A stretch of 64,000 bases of DNA, taken from NCBI RefSeq assembly GCF_001968815.1, contig NZ_MIEQ01000022.1:248001-312000 (forward strand), in the 5' to 3' direction. Below are positions 49,433 to 59,085 of this stretch, piece after piece. The stretch comes from Motiliproteus sp. MSK22-1 (GTDB lineage Bacteria; Pseudomonadota; Gammaproteobacteria; Pseudomonadales; Balneatricaceae). A program made the position numbers and the translations under genes. The notes under the pieces are model-generated. The model made no database searches. It was not told the DNA's origin and saw only the letters and a list, made by a program, of their open reading frames with translations. The stretch's first letter is position 1. Each line of letters opens with the position of its first letter.

Positions 49433-52012
49433 TCAGTCCAGCAGCTGCTTTAATTGGTAAAGTGCCTCCAGGGCCTGACGGGGTGTTAAGCTGTCAGGGT
49501 CAACCTGCTTTAACTCTTCTTCCAGTTGGCTGGGCTGTTGACTGAACATATCTCCCTGCATTGGATAGGCTGAATCCGGTTGGGAAGATTGAGTCGTGAT
49601 CGGCGCTTGTTCCAACTGATGAAGCTTTTGCTTAGCATCACTGATGACCGATTGGGGAACGCCTGCCAGTTGGGCCACCTGCAAGCCGTAGCTTTGACTG
49701 GCAGGCCCCTCATGAACGCTATGCATGAATATAATATGATCATTATGTTCGGTGGCTGTGAGGTGTATGTTAGCGACACCACTGCTATTGTCTGCCAGCC
49801 CGGTCAGTTCAAAGTAGTGAGTAGCAAATAAAGTAAACGCTTGCGTTTTTGATGCCAGGTAGTTTGCACAGGCCCAAGCCAGTGAAAGGCCATCAAAGGT
49901 GCTTGTTCCACGGCCGACTTCATCCATCAGCACCAGGCTGCGAGATGTTGCGTTATTAAGAATGTTGGCTGTTTCCGTCATTTCAACCATAAAGGTAGAG
50001 CGGCCGCCAGCAAGATCATCTGAGGAGCCCATACGGGTAAAAATACGATCAACCAAGCCTATGTTGGCTGAGCTGGCTGGAATATAGCTGCCGATATGTG
50101 CCAGGAGGACTATTAATGCGGTTTGTCTCATGTAGGTGGATTTACCACCCATGTTAGGACCTGTCACTATCAGCATTCTGCGTTCAGCGTGCATTTGCAG
50201 ATCATTGGCGACAAATGGAGTGTCGGTGACTTGTTCGACGACGGAGTGTCGCCCCCCTGTAATCTCTATTCCCGACTCTTCAGAGAGTTTGGGGGCACAG
50301 TAATTCAGTTGCTCTGCGCGTTCAGCCAGATTGTGCAAGACATCAAGTTCGGCAAGGGCTGCGGCAGATTCCTGCAACGGGTATAGTGATTCGGCTAAGG
50401 TTTCCAGTAGTGCCTCATAGAGTGCTTTTTCTCTGGCTAAGGCGCGGCTTTTTGCACTGAGAGCCTTGTCTTCGAATTCCTTTAGTTCGGGAGTGATAAA
50501 GCGTTCAGCATTTTTAAGGGTTTGCCGACGAATATACTCAGTTGGTGCCTGATCTGATTGTAACCGGCTGATTTCTATATAATAGCCATGAACCCGGTTA
50601 TAACCGACTTTTAATGTTGTGATTCCTGTTCGTTCGCGTTCTCGCTTTTCCAGATCAATGAGGTAGTCCCCGGCGTTTTCACTGAGGGCTCTAAGCTCGT
50701 CCAGTTCGCTGTCATAGCCAGTGGCGATGACACCACCGTCACGAATGACTACAGGCGGGTTGTTGATAATGGCTTTGGAAAGTAGTTGTTGCAGATCGGG
50801 GAAATCGCTAATGGAGTCACTCAATGCAGCCAGTAAAGGAGAGTCAATCTCTTTCAGTTCTTGTTGAATAAGGGGTAGCGCCGTCAGTGCTCTGCAGAGT
50901 CGTTCCAAATCCCGGGGGCGGGCAGAGCGTAATGCGACCCGTGCCAGAATTCTTTCGACATCGCCAATCTGTTTCAATAAGGGAGTCAATGGATCGTAGC
51001 GATAGTCTTCAATAAGACACTGAACAGAAAACTGTCGTTGCTTAATGGTGGTTAGATCCCTTAACGGCCGGTGTAACCACCGCCTCAGAAGTCGCCCACC
51101 CATTGGTGTTGCGGTACGATCCAGCACTGATGCTAATGTATTTTCCACGCCGCCCATTAGATTTTGATCCAGCTCCAGATTACGGCGTGTTGCTGCATCC
51201 AGAGCTACGCAGTCATCTCTGCGCTCAACCTGTATGGATCTGATATGAGGAAGCGCTGTGCGCTGTGTTTCCTTGGCATATTGAAGCAGGCAGCCTGCGG
51301 CTCTCAAGGCGATTTCCAGGTGGTCACAACCAAATCCACTGAGATCTCGAACCTGAAATTGCTGAGTTAGCAATCGCAATGAGGTGTCCAGTTCAAAATT
51401 CCAAGGTGGTTGGCGTCTAAGGCCTTGATATTCCTCCAAAGAGTTCTCTAGGTTTTCTTCATCGTTAAACAGTAGCTCTGCTGGCTTTAATCGGGCCAGT
51501 TCACTGTGAAACGCTTCCTCCCCTTTCACTTCTGTTACCACAAAGCGTCCGCAGCTGATATCCAGGCAAGCGATACCATAAATTTGATCCAGGGTCGTTA
51601 CCGCAACCAGCAGGTTATCTCTGGTTTCGTCTAAAAAAGCTTCGTCAGTAATCGTGCCTGGGGTAACGACGCGCATGACTTTGCGCTCGACCGGCCCCTT
51701 GCTTGTTGCAGGATCACCCACTTGCTCGCAAATTGCGACGGAGCGACCGGCGCGGACTATCTTAGCGATGTACCCATCGGCAGAGTGATAGGGTATCCCG
51801 GCCATCGGGATTGGTTCACCTCCCGAGTGGCCTCTGCTGGTCAGTGAAATATCCAGCAGTTCAGAAGCTTGTTTTGCATCATCATAGAACAGCTCATAAA
51901 AATCACCCATGCGGTAGAACACCAGCTCATTGGGATGCTCCGCTTTAATACGGAAATATTGCTGCATCATCGGAGTTAGAGTACTGCCTTGTTTTTTCTC
52001 GGCCTTTGCCAT
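49433..52012 (-). CDS. mutS: DNA mismatch repair protein MutS
   Basis: Mismatch recognition ATPase, 859 residues. The mismatch-reading motif is [15 protein letters not shown] with the Phe-x-Glu wedge; the ATPase has Walker [15 protein letters not shown], then [32 protein letters not shown] (Walker B) and [10 protein letters not shown]. The C-terminal end [15 protein letters not shown] is the dimer/tetramer helix. It lies upstream of and on the same strand as fdxA, and divergent from the cyclase gene. Confidence 0.98.
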   Translation of the reverse strand: MAKAEKKQGSTLTPMMQQYFRIKAEHPNELVFYRMGDFYELFYDDAKQASELLDISLTSRGHSGGEPIPMAGIPYHSADGYIAKIVRAGRSVAICEQVGDPATSKGPVERKVMRVVTPGTITDEAFLDETRDNLLVAVTTLDQIYGIACLDISCGRFVVTEVKGEEAFHSELARLKPAELLFNDEENLENSLEEYQGLRRQPPWNFELDTSLRLLTQQFQVRDLSGFGCDHLEIALRAAGCLLQYAKETQRTALPHIRSIQVERRDDCVALDAATRRNLELDQNLMGGVENTLASVLDRTATPMGGRLLRRWLHRPLRDLTTIKQRQFSVQCLIEDYRYDPLTPLLKQIGDVERILARVALRSARPRDLERLCRALTALPLIQQELKEIDSPLLAALSDSISDFPDLQQLLSKAIINNPPVVIRDGGVIATGYDSELDELRALSENAGDYLIDLEKRERERTGITTLKVGYNRVHGYYIEISRLQSDQAPTEYIRRQTLKNAERFITPELKEFEDKALSAKSRALAREKALYEALLETLAESLYPLQESAAALAELDVLHNLAERAEQLNYCAPKLSEESGIEITGGRHSVVEQVTDTPFVANDLQMHAERRMLIVTGPNMGGKSTYMRQTALIVLLAHIGSYIPASSANIGLVDRIFTRMGSSDDLAGGRSTFMVEMTETANILNNATSRSLVLMDEVGRGTSTFDGLSLAWACANYLASKTQAFTLFATHYFELTGLADNSSGVANIHLTATEHNDHIIFMHSVHEGPASQSYGLQVAQLAGVPQSVISDAKQKLHQLEQAPITTQSSQPDSAYPMQGDMFSQQPSQLEEELKQVDPDSLTPRQALEALYQLKQLLD

Positions 52013-52281
52013 GGATAATCCGGTCTGTTTTCTAATGAATTAAATAAAATGAGCATCGCATTGTACGTGATATGAATGCTGTTTCGAAGTCGCTGAGAAC
52101 ATAATGAACTTATTCGAAGGTTCCCTGATGACTGCCGTATCGCCGCGATTCTATTTACCCCTTATTTACCTGGATCTACTATCATATGCTATTAGGTCGT
52201 GCTTTTACCCGACCAATATACGTGCTGACGAGATATGACCGTGCTTGCCGTTCCAGCCGTTATCATAGTGAGGCGCTTTTT

Positions 52282-53169
52282 ATGAGCGATCAATCGAGTG
52301 AACATCTGGCCGTACTGTTTGCTGATATTGGTGACAGTACGCCCCTTTACGAAAAAGTAGGGGATGATCAGGCTTATCGGCTGATTATTGAATGTTTAGG
52401 GTCGATGGAACAGGTTATCCAGCGTAACGGCGGTAAATTATTACGAACAGTTGGGGATGCCGTGCTTGCCAGTTTTAACTGTTGTGATGATGCTTTTCAA
52501 TCGGCCAGGGATATGCAGGAGGCACAGATTAGTTCTCAGCTTTCTATTCGGGTAGGGTTTCATTTCGGTTCAGTTATTTCCGATAAAGGTGACCTTTATG
52601 GGAGTGCTGTCAATATTGCTTCGCGGGTTGCTGCATTAGCTGCAACAGAAGAAATCATGACAACCGGGCCCACTGTAGAGCGCTTAGCGACCGTTTACCG
52701 AAGTCGGGCAATCCAATTGAAGCCTATTCGATTAAAGGGAATTGATGAGCCGATAACATTATATCGGTTGGATTGGGCTGATGAGCTGGACTCGACAACT
52801 TTGTTTTCTATTGCAGCGGGGGCGAATGGTATCTTGCCTGCAAGGGCCAATGAAATGTTTTTGAGCCTTGGTGATCAGGTTTTTACGGTTAATGAGACGC
52901 ACCCCACATGTGAGATTGGGCGTAAGCTTGGCGTTCATCTGCGAGTCATTCATGCATCGACGTCCCGTCGCCACGCTTTCATAAAGCTTTTGAATGGTAA
53001 GTTTATGCTTACGGATCAGAGTACCAATGGGACCTATATCGTTAAGCAAGGATCGCCAGCAGTGTTTGTTCATCGCGATGCGGTTGTGCTTGATGGGGCG
53101 GGTGACATCGGTGTTGGTTTTTTACCGGATACAGATACGAACTCTTGTATTAACTTCAAATTGAGCTAA
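52282..53169 (+). CDS. Class III nucleotide cyclase with C-terminal FHA domain
   Basis: A 295-residue soluble protein. The N-terminal cyclase homology domain (about 10-170) has both metal-binding Asp (LAVLFADIGDSTPLYE and LLRTVGDAVLASF), and the transition-state N/R pair in DLYGSAVNIASRVA. At the position before T-x-GD where many bacterial adenylate cyclases have Lys there is Arg (RTVGD), so substrate specificity should be tested. The C-terminal FHA domain (about 200-285) has IGR, STSRRH and DQSTNGTYI, the full phosphothreonine-binding set. I start at the ATG at 52282 (GAGGCG upstream). Two Ser/Thr kinases follow, the likely source of its phosphothreonine ligand. Confidence 0.87.
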   Translation: MSDQSSEHLAVLFADIGDSTPLYEKVGDDQAYRLIIECLGSMEQVIQRNGGKLLRTVGDAVLASFNCCDDAFQSARDMQEAQISSQLSIRVGFHFGSVISDKGDLYGSAVNIASRVAALAATEEIMTTGPTVERLATVYRSRAIQLKPIRLKGIDEPITLYRLDWADELDSTTLFSIAAGANGILPARANEMFLSLGDQVFTVNETHPTCEIGRKLGVHLRVIHASTSRRHAFIKLLNGKFMLTDQSTNGTYIVKQGSPAVFVHRDAVVLDGAGDIGVGFLPDTDTNSCINFKLS

Positions 53170-53382
53170 ATGTTGGTGTTTTGACAGTGGTTTAATATTG
53201 GCAGTGATTTAATAACAGTATTGAGAAATTTCTTGATAAATCAGTTTCCAGTGATTGTTAATATTGATACCGGTGCTTTACATTTATGATCTTGTTACGA
53301 TAAAAGTGCTGATTTCGGTACACTTGCTATAAATATATCGCTGATACTTGGCGTTGATAAACCGAATGACTAGGACTAGGCC

Positions 53383-55404
53383 ATGGATTCTAAACTGAGC
53401 GATATCGGTCGCTACCGCATAGAAGGTGAATTGGGCTCAGGGGCAATGGCCGATGTCTATCGGGCATACGATACTGAAATTCACCGGGTTGTGGCGATTA
53501 AGGTATTGAAGGAAGCCAACCGTCAGGATGATGAATATTACAGTCGATTTCTGACAGAAGCCAAGGCTGCAGGTATTCTCACTCATCCACATATTGTTAC
53601 GGTTTACGATGTGGGGGTTTTCGAGGACAAGCCTTATATAGTTATGGAGTTAGTGGAAGGAGAGACTCTAAGCAAGAGACTGGAAAAAGGAGAGAAATTC
53701 AGCATCCGTGAGATTATCGATATTTTCCGTCAGCTGACAGACGCGCTTTATTATGCCCATCAAAATGGCATCGTTCACCGGGATATTAAGCCAGATAATA
53801 TACTGTTCAGCTCTGATGGTGGAGCGGTGAAGCTTGCTGATTTTGGTACGGCTCATCGTGAAGGTGGACAGGATGCAGAAAAAACCCAGATTGGGATGTT
53901 GTTGGGCACGCCTCGTTATATGTCACCTGAACAGGCTGCTGGTGAGCGTCTGGATGGTCGTTCTGATCTGTTTTCTCTCGGTGTCGTGCTTTACGAATTA
54001 CTGACAGGTGAAAAAGCCTTCAAGTCCCCAACCGTTGCGACTCTAATTGTACAGATAACCAGTGAACAACCTGAATTGTTGAATAAATTACCCGCAGAGG
54101 TTCCCCGGGGCGTCAAGCACCTTCTAAGTCGTTTGCTGGAAAAAGATCCTGCAAAGCGGCCTCCCAGCGGCAAAGAAGTGATTGATGTTCTTAACTGGGA
54201 ATTGGAGGCGTTAATCGCTGAGCAGGATAGAAAGCAACAAAAGTTCCTGCCGCTCTATGTCAAATGGACACTGATGATCGGCACCATAATCACAGTGATT
54301 TTGGCGCTCTGTCTTACTGTTGTGCTGAGTCTTCAGACTGATGCCCTTACTGAATATGCCGTTGATTCAGGAAGTTCTCTGGCAAAGTTTATTGCCACTG
54401 AGAGTGCGATTCCTGTCTTGGGAGAGGACTGGATTACACTGGAGTCTTTAGTTAATGACGCGAGTAAACGGAACACTTTCCAGTCACTTCTGGTGATGGA
54501 TCATGAAGGTGTTGTTCGAGCTGCTACTGATCCCAAGATGATTGGTCAGCCACAGCCAATCTCTGAATCTGCTCAAATAGTGCGACGGCAACAGCAACTG
54601 GAAGTCAGTAGTGAGTTATTGGCTGATGGTGATATTGTTTTCAACTTCAGCACTCCTATCCTATTTAAAAATACAGAGGTCGGGAGCATCAGTCTTGGTC
54701 TGCATCAGGCAGCGCTTGAGCAGATAAAGCAGGTGACCGCTGGATTGGTATTGATGGTTGGTCTAGTGATCGTCGTGTCAGTTGTTGTTCTATTGTTTAT
54801 TTTTGGACGTGTATATGTTGGACAGTTGCGGGTTCTACGTCGCGCGATGCAGGATTTTAAATCAGGCAGCTTGGATCGACGAATTTCAAGCCGCCGTAAG
54901 GACGAAATCGGGGAGCTATTCCAGCTATACAATGGGATGGCAGATCTGATTCAGGAACGACTGCATCTGGGCTCAGATGGCAGGCAGGGAGAGGCGACCA
55001 GCAGACAGAATGCCGTGCCTGAAAGCGATACAGATCATTTCAATGCCATCAACTCCAATGAAGCTGAATCGGCGGATGAAGTTGAAAGAGTAGAAGATGA
55101 CTCAACTCAGGTCTGGAGTGGAGAGGCTGATGAAGATGCCGATCGGACGGCGTTGTTTACCGGTATTGATGTTTCGGATCAGGTCGCTGCTGCTCCAGAA
55201 GAAGTCGCTGTAGACCAGCACCAGCCACAGAAAAAAACCGAGGCTTCAGTAGCAGAGAACAGTGATTCGGATGAACAAGCGAATAAAGGAGAAGCTCTGA
55301 TACCAGATAAGATGGTTGAAGACGATGATGATGACGCAACTCGTTTATGGCAAGTTCCTCCAGAAGATCCCGAATCGAAGAAAGAAGAAGGTAGTAAGGG
55401 GTAA
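53383..55404 (+). CDS. Receptor-like Ser/Thr protein kinase with periplasmic sensor and HAMP domain (copy 1)
   Basis: A 673-residue membrane kinase. The N-terminal Hanks-type kinase domain (about 10-275) is complete: GSGAMADVYRAYD, AIKVLKEA (ATP Lys), VHRDIKPDNIL, KLADFGTAH, GTPRYMSPEQAAG. A membrane helix (about 295-316), an extracytoplasmic sensor domain (about 317-450) and a second membrane helix (about 453-476) lead into a HAMP domain (FGRVYVGQLRVLRRAMQDFK...DEIGELF). The acidic tail (about 540-673) has three Thr motifs: DDSTQVW (T575), ADRTALF (T589) and DDATRLW (T653). The order kinase-TM-sensor-TM-HAMP puts the kinase before the sensor, unlike most sensor kinases. A near-identical layout follows in the next gene. 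Confidence 0.9.
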   Translation: MDSKLSDIGRYRIEGELGSGAMADVYRAYDTEIHRVVAIKVLKEANRQDDEYYSRFLTEAKAAGILTHPHIVTVYDVGVFEDKPYIVMELVEGETLSKRLEKGEKFSIREIIDIFRQLTDALYYAHQNGIVHRDIKPDNILFSSDGGAVKLADFGTAHREGGQDAEKTQIGMLLGTPRYMSPEQAAGERLDGRSDLFSLGVVLYELLTGEKAFKSPTVATLIVQITSEQPELLNKLPAEVPRGVKHLLSRLLEKDPAKRPPSGKEVIDVLNWELEALIAEQDRKQQKFLPLYVKWTLMIGTIITVILALCLTVVLSLQTDALTEYAVDSGSSLAKFIATESAIPVLGEDWITLESLVNDASKRNTFQSLLVMDHEGVVRAATDPKMIGQPQPISESAQIVRRQQQLEVSSELLADGDIVFNFSTPILFKNTEVGSISLGLHQAALEQIKQVTAGLVLMVGLVIVVSVVVLLFIFGRVYVGQLRVLRRAMQDFKSGSLDRRISSRRKDEIGELFQLYNGMADLIQERLHLGSDGRQGEATSRQNAVPESDTDHFNAINSNEAESADEVERVEDDSTQVWSGEADEDADRTALFTGIDVSDQVAAAPEEVAVDQHQPQKKTEASVAENSDSDEQANKGEALIPDKMVEDDDDDATRLWQVPPEDPESKKEEGSKG

Positions 55405-55557
55405 GCTTTCCTTTTTTATTAAGCCTGTTTGTTGATGCTCTATGAAGATCGGTTGGCTGTTAATATCCGGTTTTTCATTGCTTGACTGGAATAGCCTTAG
55501 GGATTTTTGGCAGATAGCCTGCTTAGAGCAGTTCACTAAATTAGTTATAGCGAAGGT

Positions 55558-55587
55558 TTGGACCCTCGTGAAGAGGAATGCTATAGT
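55558..55587 (+). promoter_or_regulatory. Probable sigma-70 promoter for the second kinase
   Basis: An extended -10 element (TGCTATAGT, TATAGT at 55582-55587) lies 18 bp after a weak -35 (TTGGAC, 55558-55563), 137 bp upstream of the second kinase ATG, in a 320-bp gap that otherwise holds no gene. It suggests the second kinase can be transcribed apart from the first. Confidence 0.45.
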
Positions 55588-55724
55588 AGGTGCCATTTTC
55601 GAGTGAACCCAGCATTAATCAACGGGTGATATTAATCAATTAGCTACGGCGCTGCTCTTGGGGTTCGGGATTGGATGTCTCTTGGATAAAAGAGCTGGCT
55701 TGGAGTGGGTACAGGGAAGGAGAA

Positions 55725-57851
55725 ATGGATTTTACATCAAAAGATATTGGTCGCTATCGGGTTGAGTGTTTATTGGGTTCAGGTGCGATGGCTGATGTCT
55801 ATCGGGCTTACGACACCAAAATTCACCGAGTCGTGGCGATCAAAATTCTTCAGGAAGCGAATTGTAATGATAGTGAGTACTATCATCGTTTTTTGAAAGA
55901 AGCGAATGCCGCCGGAATACTCTCACACCCTAATATTGTTACTGTCTATGATGTAGGTGTTCATCAGGACAGGCCCTATATCGTTATGGAACTGATGGAA
56001 GGGGAGACTCTGGGGCAGATGCTTGGTAAAGGGCGGAACTTCACCATTGAGCATATCCTCGATATCTTTATGCAGCTGACTGCTGCCTTAGAGTATGCAC
56101 ATCAAAATGGTATCGTTCATCGCGATATAAAGCCTGACAATATTCTTTTCAGCCCGGATGGGGAGACTGTCAAGTTGACAGACTTCGGTATCGCCCATTG
56201 TGAGGATAATCATTACTCAGAGAAAACTCAGTTCGGGATGCTGCTTGGGACTCCACGTTACATGTCTCCAGAACAGGCTGCAGGTGAACAGCTGGACGGG
56301 CGTTCAGACCTGTTTTCCCTCGGAGTTATCCTTTACGAGCTGTTAACGGGCGAGAAGGCATTTAAGTCACCCACAATTACCGGCCTTATTGTCCAGGTTA
56401 CCAGTCATCCGCCGGAACTGATCGACAAGCTGTCATCTGATGTTCCTCGTGGAGTCAGGCATATTTTGCGGCGCTTGTTAGAGAAGGACCCTGCTAAAAG
56501 GCCTTCCAGTGGCAGGGAAGTGGTTGATGTGCTCCGCTGGGAAACCGAAGCTCTTGTGGCCCAGAGGGCACGAGAGCAGCACAAGTATGTTCCTCTTTAC
56601 GTCAAATGGACGTTGATGATTAGCGCCATTCTCAGTGTGATCATGGCTGTCAGTCTTTATGCTGTGCTGCGTATTCAAAGTGATGCTCTGACAGAATATG
56701 CTGTCGATTCTGGTGTTTCACTGGCCAAGTTTATTGCAACTGAAAGTTCCATTCCGGTATTGGGTGAAGATTGGATTACCCTGGAAACCCTGATTGCTGA
56801 GGCTGGTGAGAGAAATACATTTGAATCCTTGGCGGTAGCTGATCACAAGGGAATTGTGCGAGTGGCTACCGATCTGAATATGATTGGACTTCCGCTGGCG
56901 GTTCCTGAAATGGTCGAAGTTGTGCAGCGACAGAAGCAGCTTGAGGTTACAAAGGAAACCCTTGAAAGTGGAGCCACGGTATTTAATTTTACTACGCCTA
57001 TCCTGTTTAACGACACGGCAGTCGGACACATTCGATTGGGCTTGCAACAAAGTGCTTTGGAAGAAATAAAGAGCCTTACCTTGGGTATGGTTTTTCTGGT
57101 CGGATTAGTGATACTTGCATCTGTTTTAGTGCTGCTGTTTTTTATTGGTCGGTTGTTCGCCGGGCAGCTTAGAATCCTGCAGAATGCTATGAAGGATTTC
57201 AAAGAGGGTAGCGTAGATCGTCGTATCTCCAATACTCGCAGAGATGAAATTGGAGAGCTGTTCCATATGTACAATAATATGGCAGATCAAATACAGGAAC
57301 GTTTACATAATAATTCTGAAGATCTTGCTGGGGAAGCCCAGGCTGGCACAGTCGCACCTGATGCCGTAAAACAAGTTAACGATTCTCTACAAGTGAATGA
57401 CTCTCAAAAGGAACAGCAGGTTTCTGGCTTGGATACTGAGCAAAAGGATACTCATGCCCGTGAAGAGCATTCTAGAGGATCTAAGCTGATTAAGGCCAAG
57501 CTAGAGGAGGTCAGGTTAAAGGGAGTCGATGCAGATATTACGGAAATTTGCAGCGGTAATGTCAATGAGTTAAAGGTGGCAAATGCTGAGTTGGATTGTG
57601 CGGAGTTAGATTGTGCTGAGAAGGAATACTCTGATGAAAAGGATTCAGCTGCTGACAGCCCTGATACAGCCTCTGCTGAAGCAGACAAGCCAGAGTTTCA
57701 ATTGATTGAGTCGACGAGGTTTATGGCTGATAGCTCAAAACCGGCGCCGGATCCTGATAAAACGGTCCTGTTGAGCTCAGTTGCCGCCAGACGCGTTAAC
57801 GCTGGGGGAGCGGTTGCTTCATCTGTTTCAGAGGAAAACTTCAAAGATTGA
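55725..57851 (+). CDS. Receptor-like Ser/Thr protein kinase with periplasmic sensor and HAMP domain (copy 2)
   Basis: A paralogue of the preceding kinase, with the same domains at the same positions: kinase domain (GSGAMADVYRAYD, AIKILQEA, VHRDIKPDNIL, KLTDFGIAH, GTPRYMSPEQAAG), membrane helix at about 295-316, sensor domain, second helix at about 452-475, HAMP (GRLFAGQLRILQNAMKDFK...DEIGELF). The kinase and membrane parts are very similar to copy 1; the sensor is diverged and the tail is different and longer. The tail holds DPDKTVLL (T680) near the end, and a short acidic/Leu repeat (AELDCAELDCAEKE). I start at the ATG at 55725 (GGGAAGGAG upstream). A tandem duplication of the whole gene is the simplest origin. 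Confidence 0.9.
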   Translation: MDFTSKDIGRYRVECLLGSGAMADVYRAYDTKIHRVVAIKILQEANCNDSEYYHRFLKEANAAGILSHPNIVTVYDVGVHQDRPYIVMELMEGETLGQMLGKGRNFTIEHILDIFMQLTAALEYAHQNGIVHRDIKPDNILFSPDGETVKLTDFGIAHCEDNHYSEKTQFGMLLGTPRYMSPEQAAGEQLDGRSDLFSLGVILYELLTGEKAFKSPTITGLIVQVTSHPPELIDKLSSDVPRGVRHILRRLLEKDPAKRPSSGREVVDVLRWETEALVAQRAREQHKYVPLYVKWTLMISAILSVIMAVSLYAVLRIQSDALTEYAVDSGVSLAKFIATESSIPVLGEDWITLETLIAEAGERNTFESLAVADHKGIVRVATDLNMIGLPLAVPEMVEVVQRQKQLEVTKETLESGATVFNFTTPILFNDTAVGHIRLGLQQSALEEIKSLTLGMVFLVGLVILASVLVLLFFIGRLFAGQLRILQNAMKDFKEGSVDRRISNTRRDEIGELFHMYNNMADQIQERLHNNSEDLAGEAQAGTVAPDAVKQVNDSLQVNDSQKEQQVSGLDTEQKDTHAREEHSRGSKLIKAKLEEVRLKGVDADITEICSGNVNELKVANAELDCAELDCAEKEYSDEKDSAADSPDTASAEADKPEFQLIESTRFMADSSKPAPDPDKTVLLSSVAARRVNAGGAVASSVSEENFKD

Positions 57852-58044
57852 GATAAATTTAGCCACGGAGGGTTATGATGTAAAAAAACAAGCACTAAAT
57901 GAGGGTTCCTTTGCGTTGGAAGCTCATGAAAGAGATGTAGGCGTTATGAAGCAATTGACGCACAGGCTCCCTGGCGGTAGGTCGATGGGGTCTGGCGAAG
58001 GGCGTTCTGGCTGCGAGCAACAGAGCTGTTGTTCTTGGTGGCGT

Positions 58045-59085
58045 ATGCTCAACGGGAAGAATTTGAAAGGGGGAGTTGTCTCCCTGTGTCTGTTTCTTAG
58101 TGCATGCGCTTCGGGGTATCAGCCCAAACTTTCGCTATCTGACAATACTGGGCAGGATTCAAGCACACTTCTGTACAGTAGTCGCCAGTTCAAGATTGTT
58201 ACGGCAAGGCCTGGAGATGATTTTTCCAGTCTCGCTGAGCGTTATTTAGGTAGTGCTGACTACGGGCATCGTATTGAACGGTTAAACCCTCCGCTTTCTG
58301 CTGGTGGAGGAGATCTGGTGGCTGTTCCTACTCAGGTAATGAACCAATCTTCTGTGTATTCGCAGGGGTTCAGAACCATTCCTATTCTGTGTTATCACCA
58401 GTTTACTGATAAACCGGTTGCCCGGCATCGGCTTGATCTTGCTCGTCATCAATTCAGAAACCAGCTTCAGTACCTTAAAGATAACGGGTTTCAGGTGTTG
58501 CGGCTGTCAGAGCTGGAAGCCTATCTACAAGGGAAAGAAGAAATCCCACCGAAATCAGTAGTGCTTACCATTGATGATGGTTATCGTTCTGTTTATAAGG
58601 TGGCTTTCCCGCTATTAAAAGAATTTGGCTATCCTGCTACTGTTTTTGTCTACACGGACTTCTTGGGCGGTTCTGCTGCGCTGAGTTGGTCACAGATGAA
58701 GGAAATGCATGCATCTGGATTGATCGATATTCAATCGCATTCAAAAAGTCATGCTTCATTTGTCGCAATGGCTGATGAGTCGGTAACTGATAATCAAGAA
58801 GACTTTAATGCATGGGCTACTGAGGAGATCAGAGTTCCACGAAAGCTGTTACGAGAGCAACTAGGGCATCCTGTAGATTTATTTTCCTATCCTTACGGCG
58901 ATAGCTCTAATCAGATGGTCGAGCTGCTTGCCAAGGAGAAGGTTAAATTAGCAGTAACCGTTCAAAAGGGGGGAAATCCAGCGTTTGCGGATCCTCTTCG
59001 GTTGCGGCGGACAATGATATTTTCTGATGATGATTTGCCTCGTTTCAAGAAGAAGCTACAAGTTTTTGTGGATACAAAACTCTGA
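58045..59085 (+). CDS. Lipoprotein with LysM-like and polysaccharide deacetylase (NodB) domains
   Basis: A 346-residue lipoprotein. The signal ends LSAC (Cys about 20). A LysM-like segment (FKIVTARPGDDFSSLAERYLG) precedes a carbohydrate esterase 4 / NodB deacetylase domain: PILCYHQF, VLTIDDGYRSVY (metal Asp pair), IDIQSHSKSH (metal His pair) and FSYPYGDS. It probably removes acetyl groups from cell wall glycan or another periplasmic polysaccharide. I start at the ATG at 58045, the only start that gives a normal lipoprotein signal; the frame is open far upstream, into the kinase gene. It lies 193 bp after the kinase and its stop overlaps the next gene's start by one base (TGATG). Confidence 0.85.
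   Translation: MLNGKNLKGGVVSLCLFLSACASGYQPKLSLSDNTGQDSSTLLYSSRQFKIVTARPGDDFSSLAERYLGSADYGHRIERLNPPLSAGGGDLVAVPTQVMNQSSVYSQGFRTIPILCYHQFTDKPVARHRLDLARHQFRNQLQYLKDNGFQVLRLSELEAYLQGKEEIPPKSVVLTIDDGYRSVYKVAFPLLKEFGYPATVFVYTDFLGGSAALSWSQMKEMHASGLIDIQSHSKSHASFVAMADESVTDNQEDFNAWATEEIRVPRKLLREQLGHPVDLFSYPYGDSSNQMVELLAKEKVKLAVTVQKGGNPAFADPLRLRRTMIFSDDDLPRFKKKLQVFVDTKL

Noticed and set aside
57781-58044. N-terminal extension of the deacetylase lipoprotein overlapping the second kinase
   Set aside because: The extension would put about 88 residues before a lipoprotein signal, and part of it lies inside the kinase coding region in another frame. The ATG at 58045 explains the signal.
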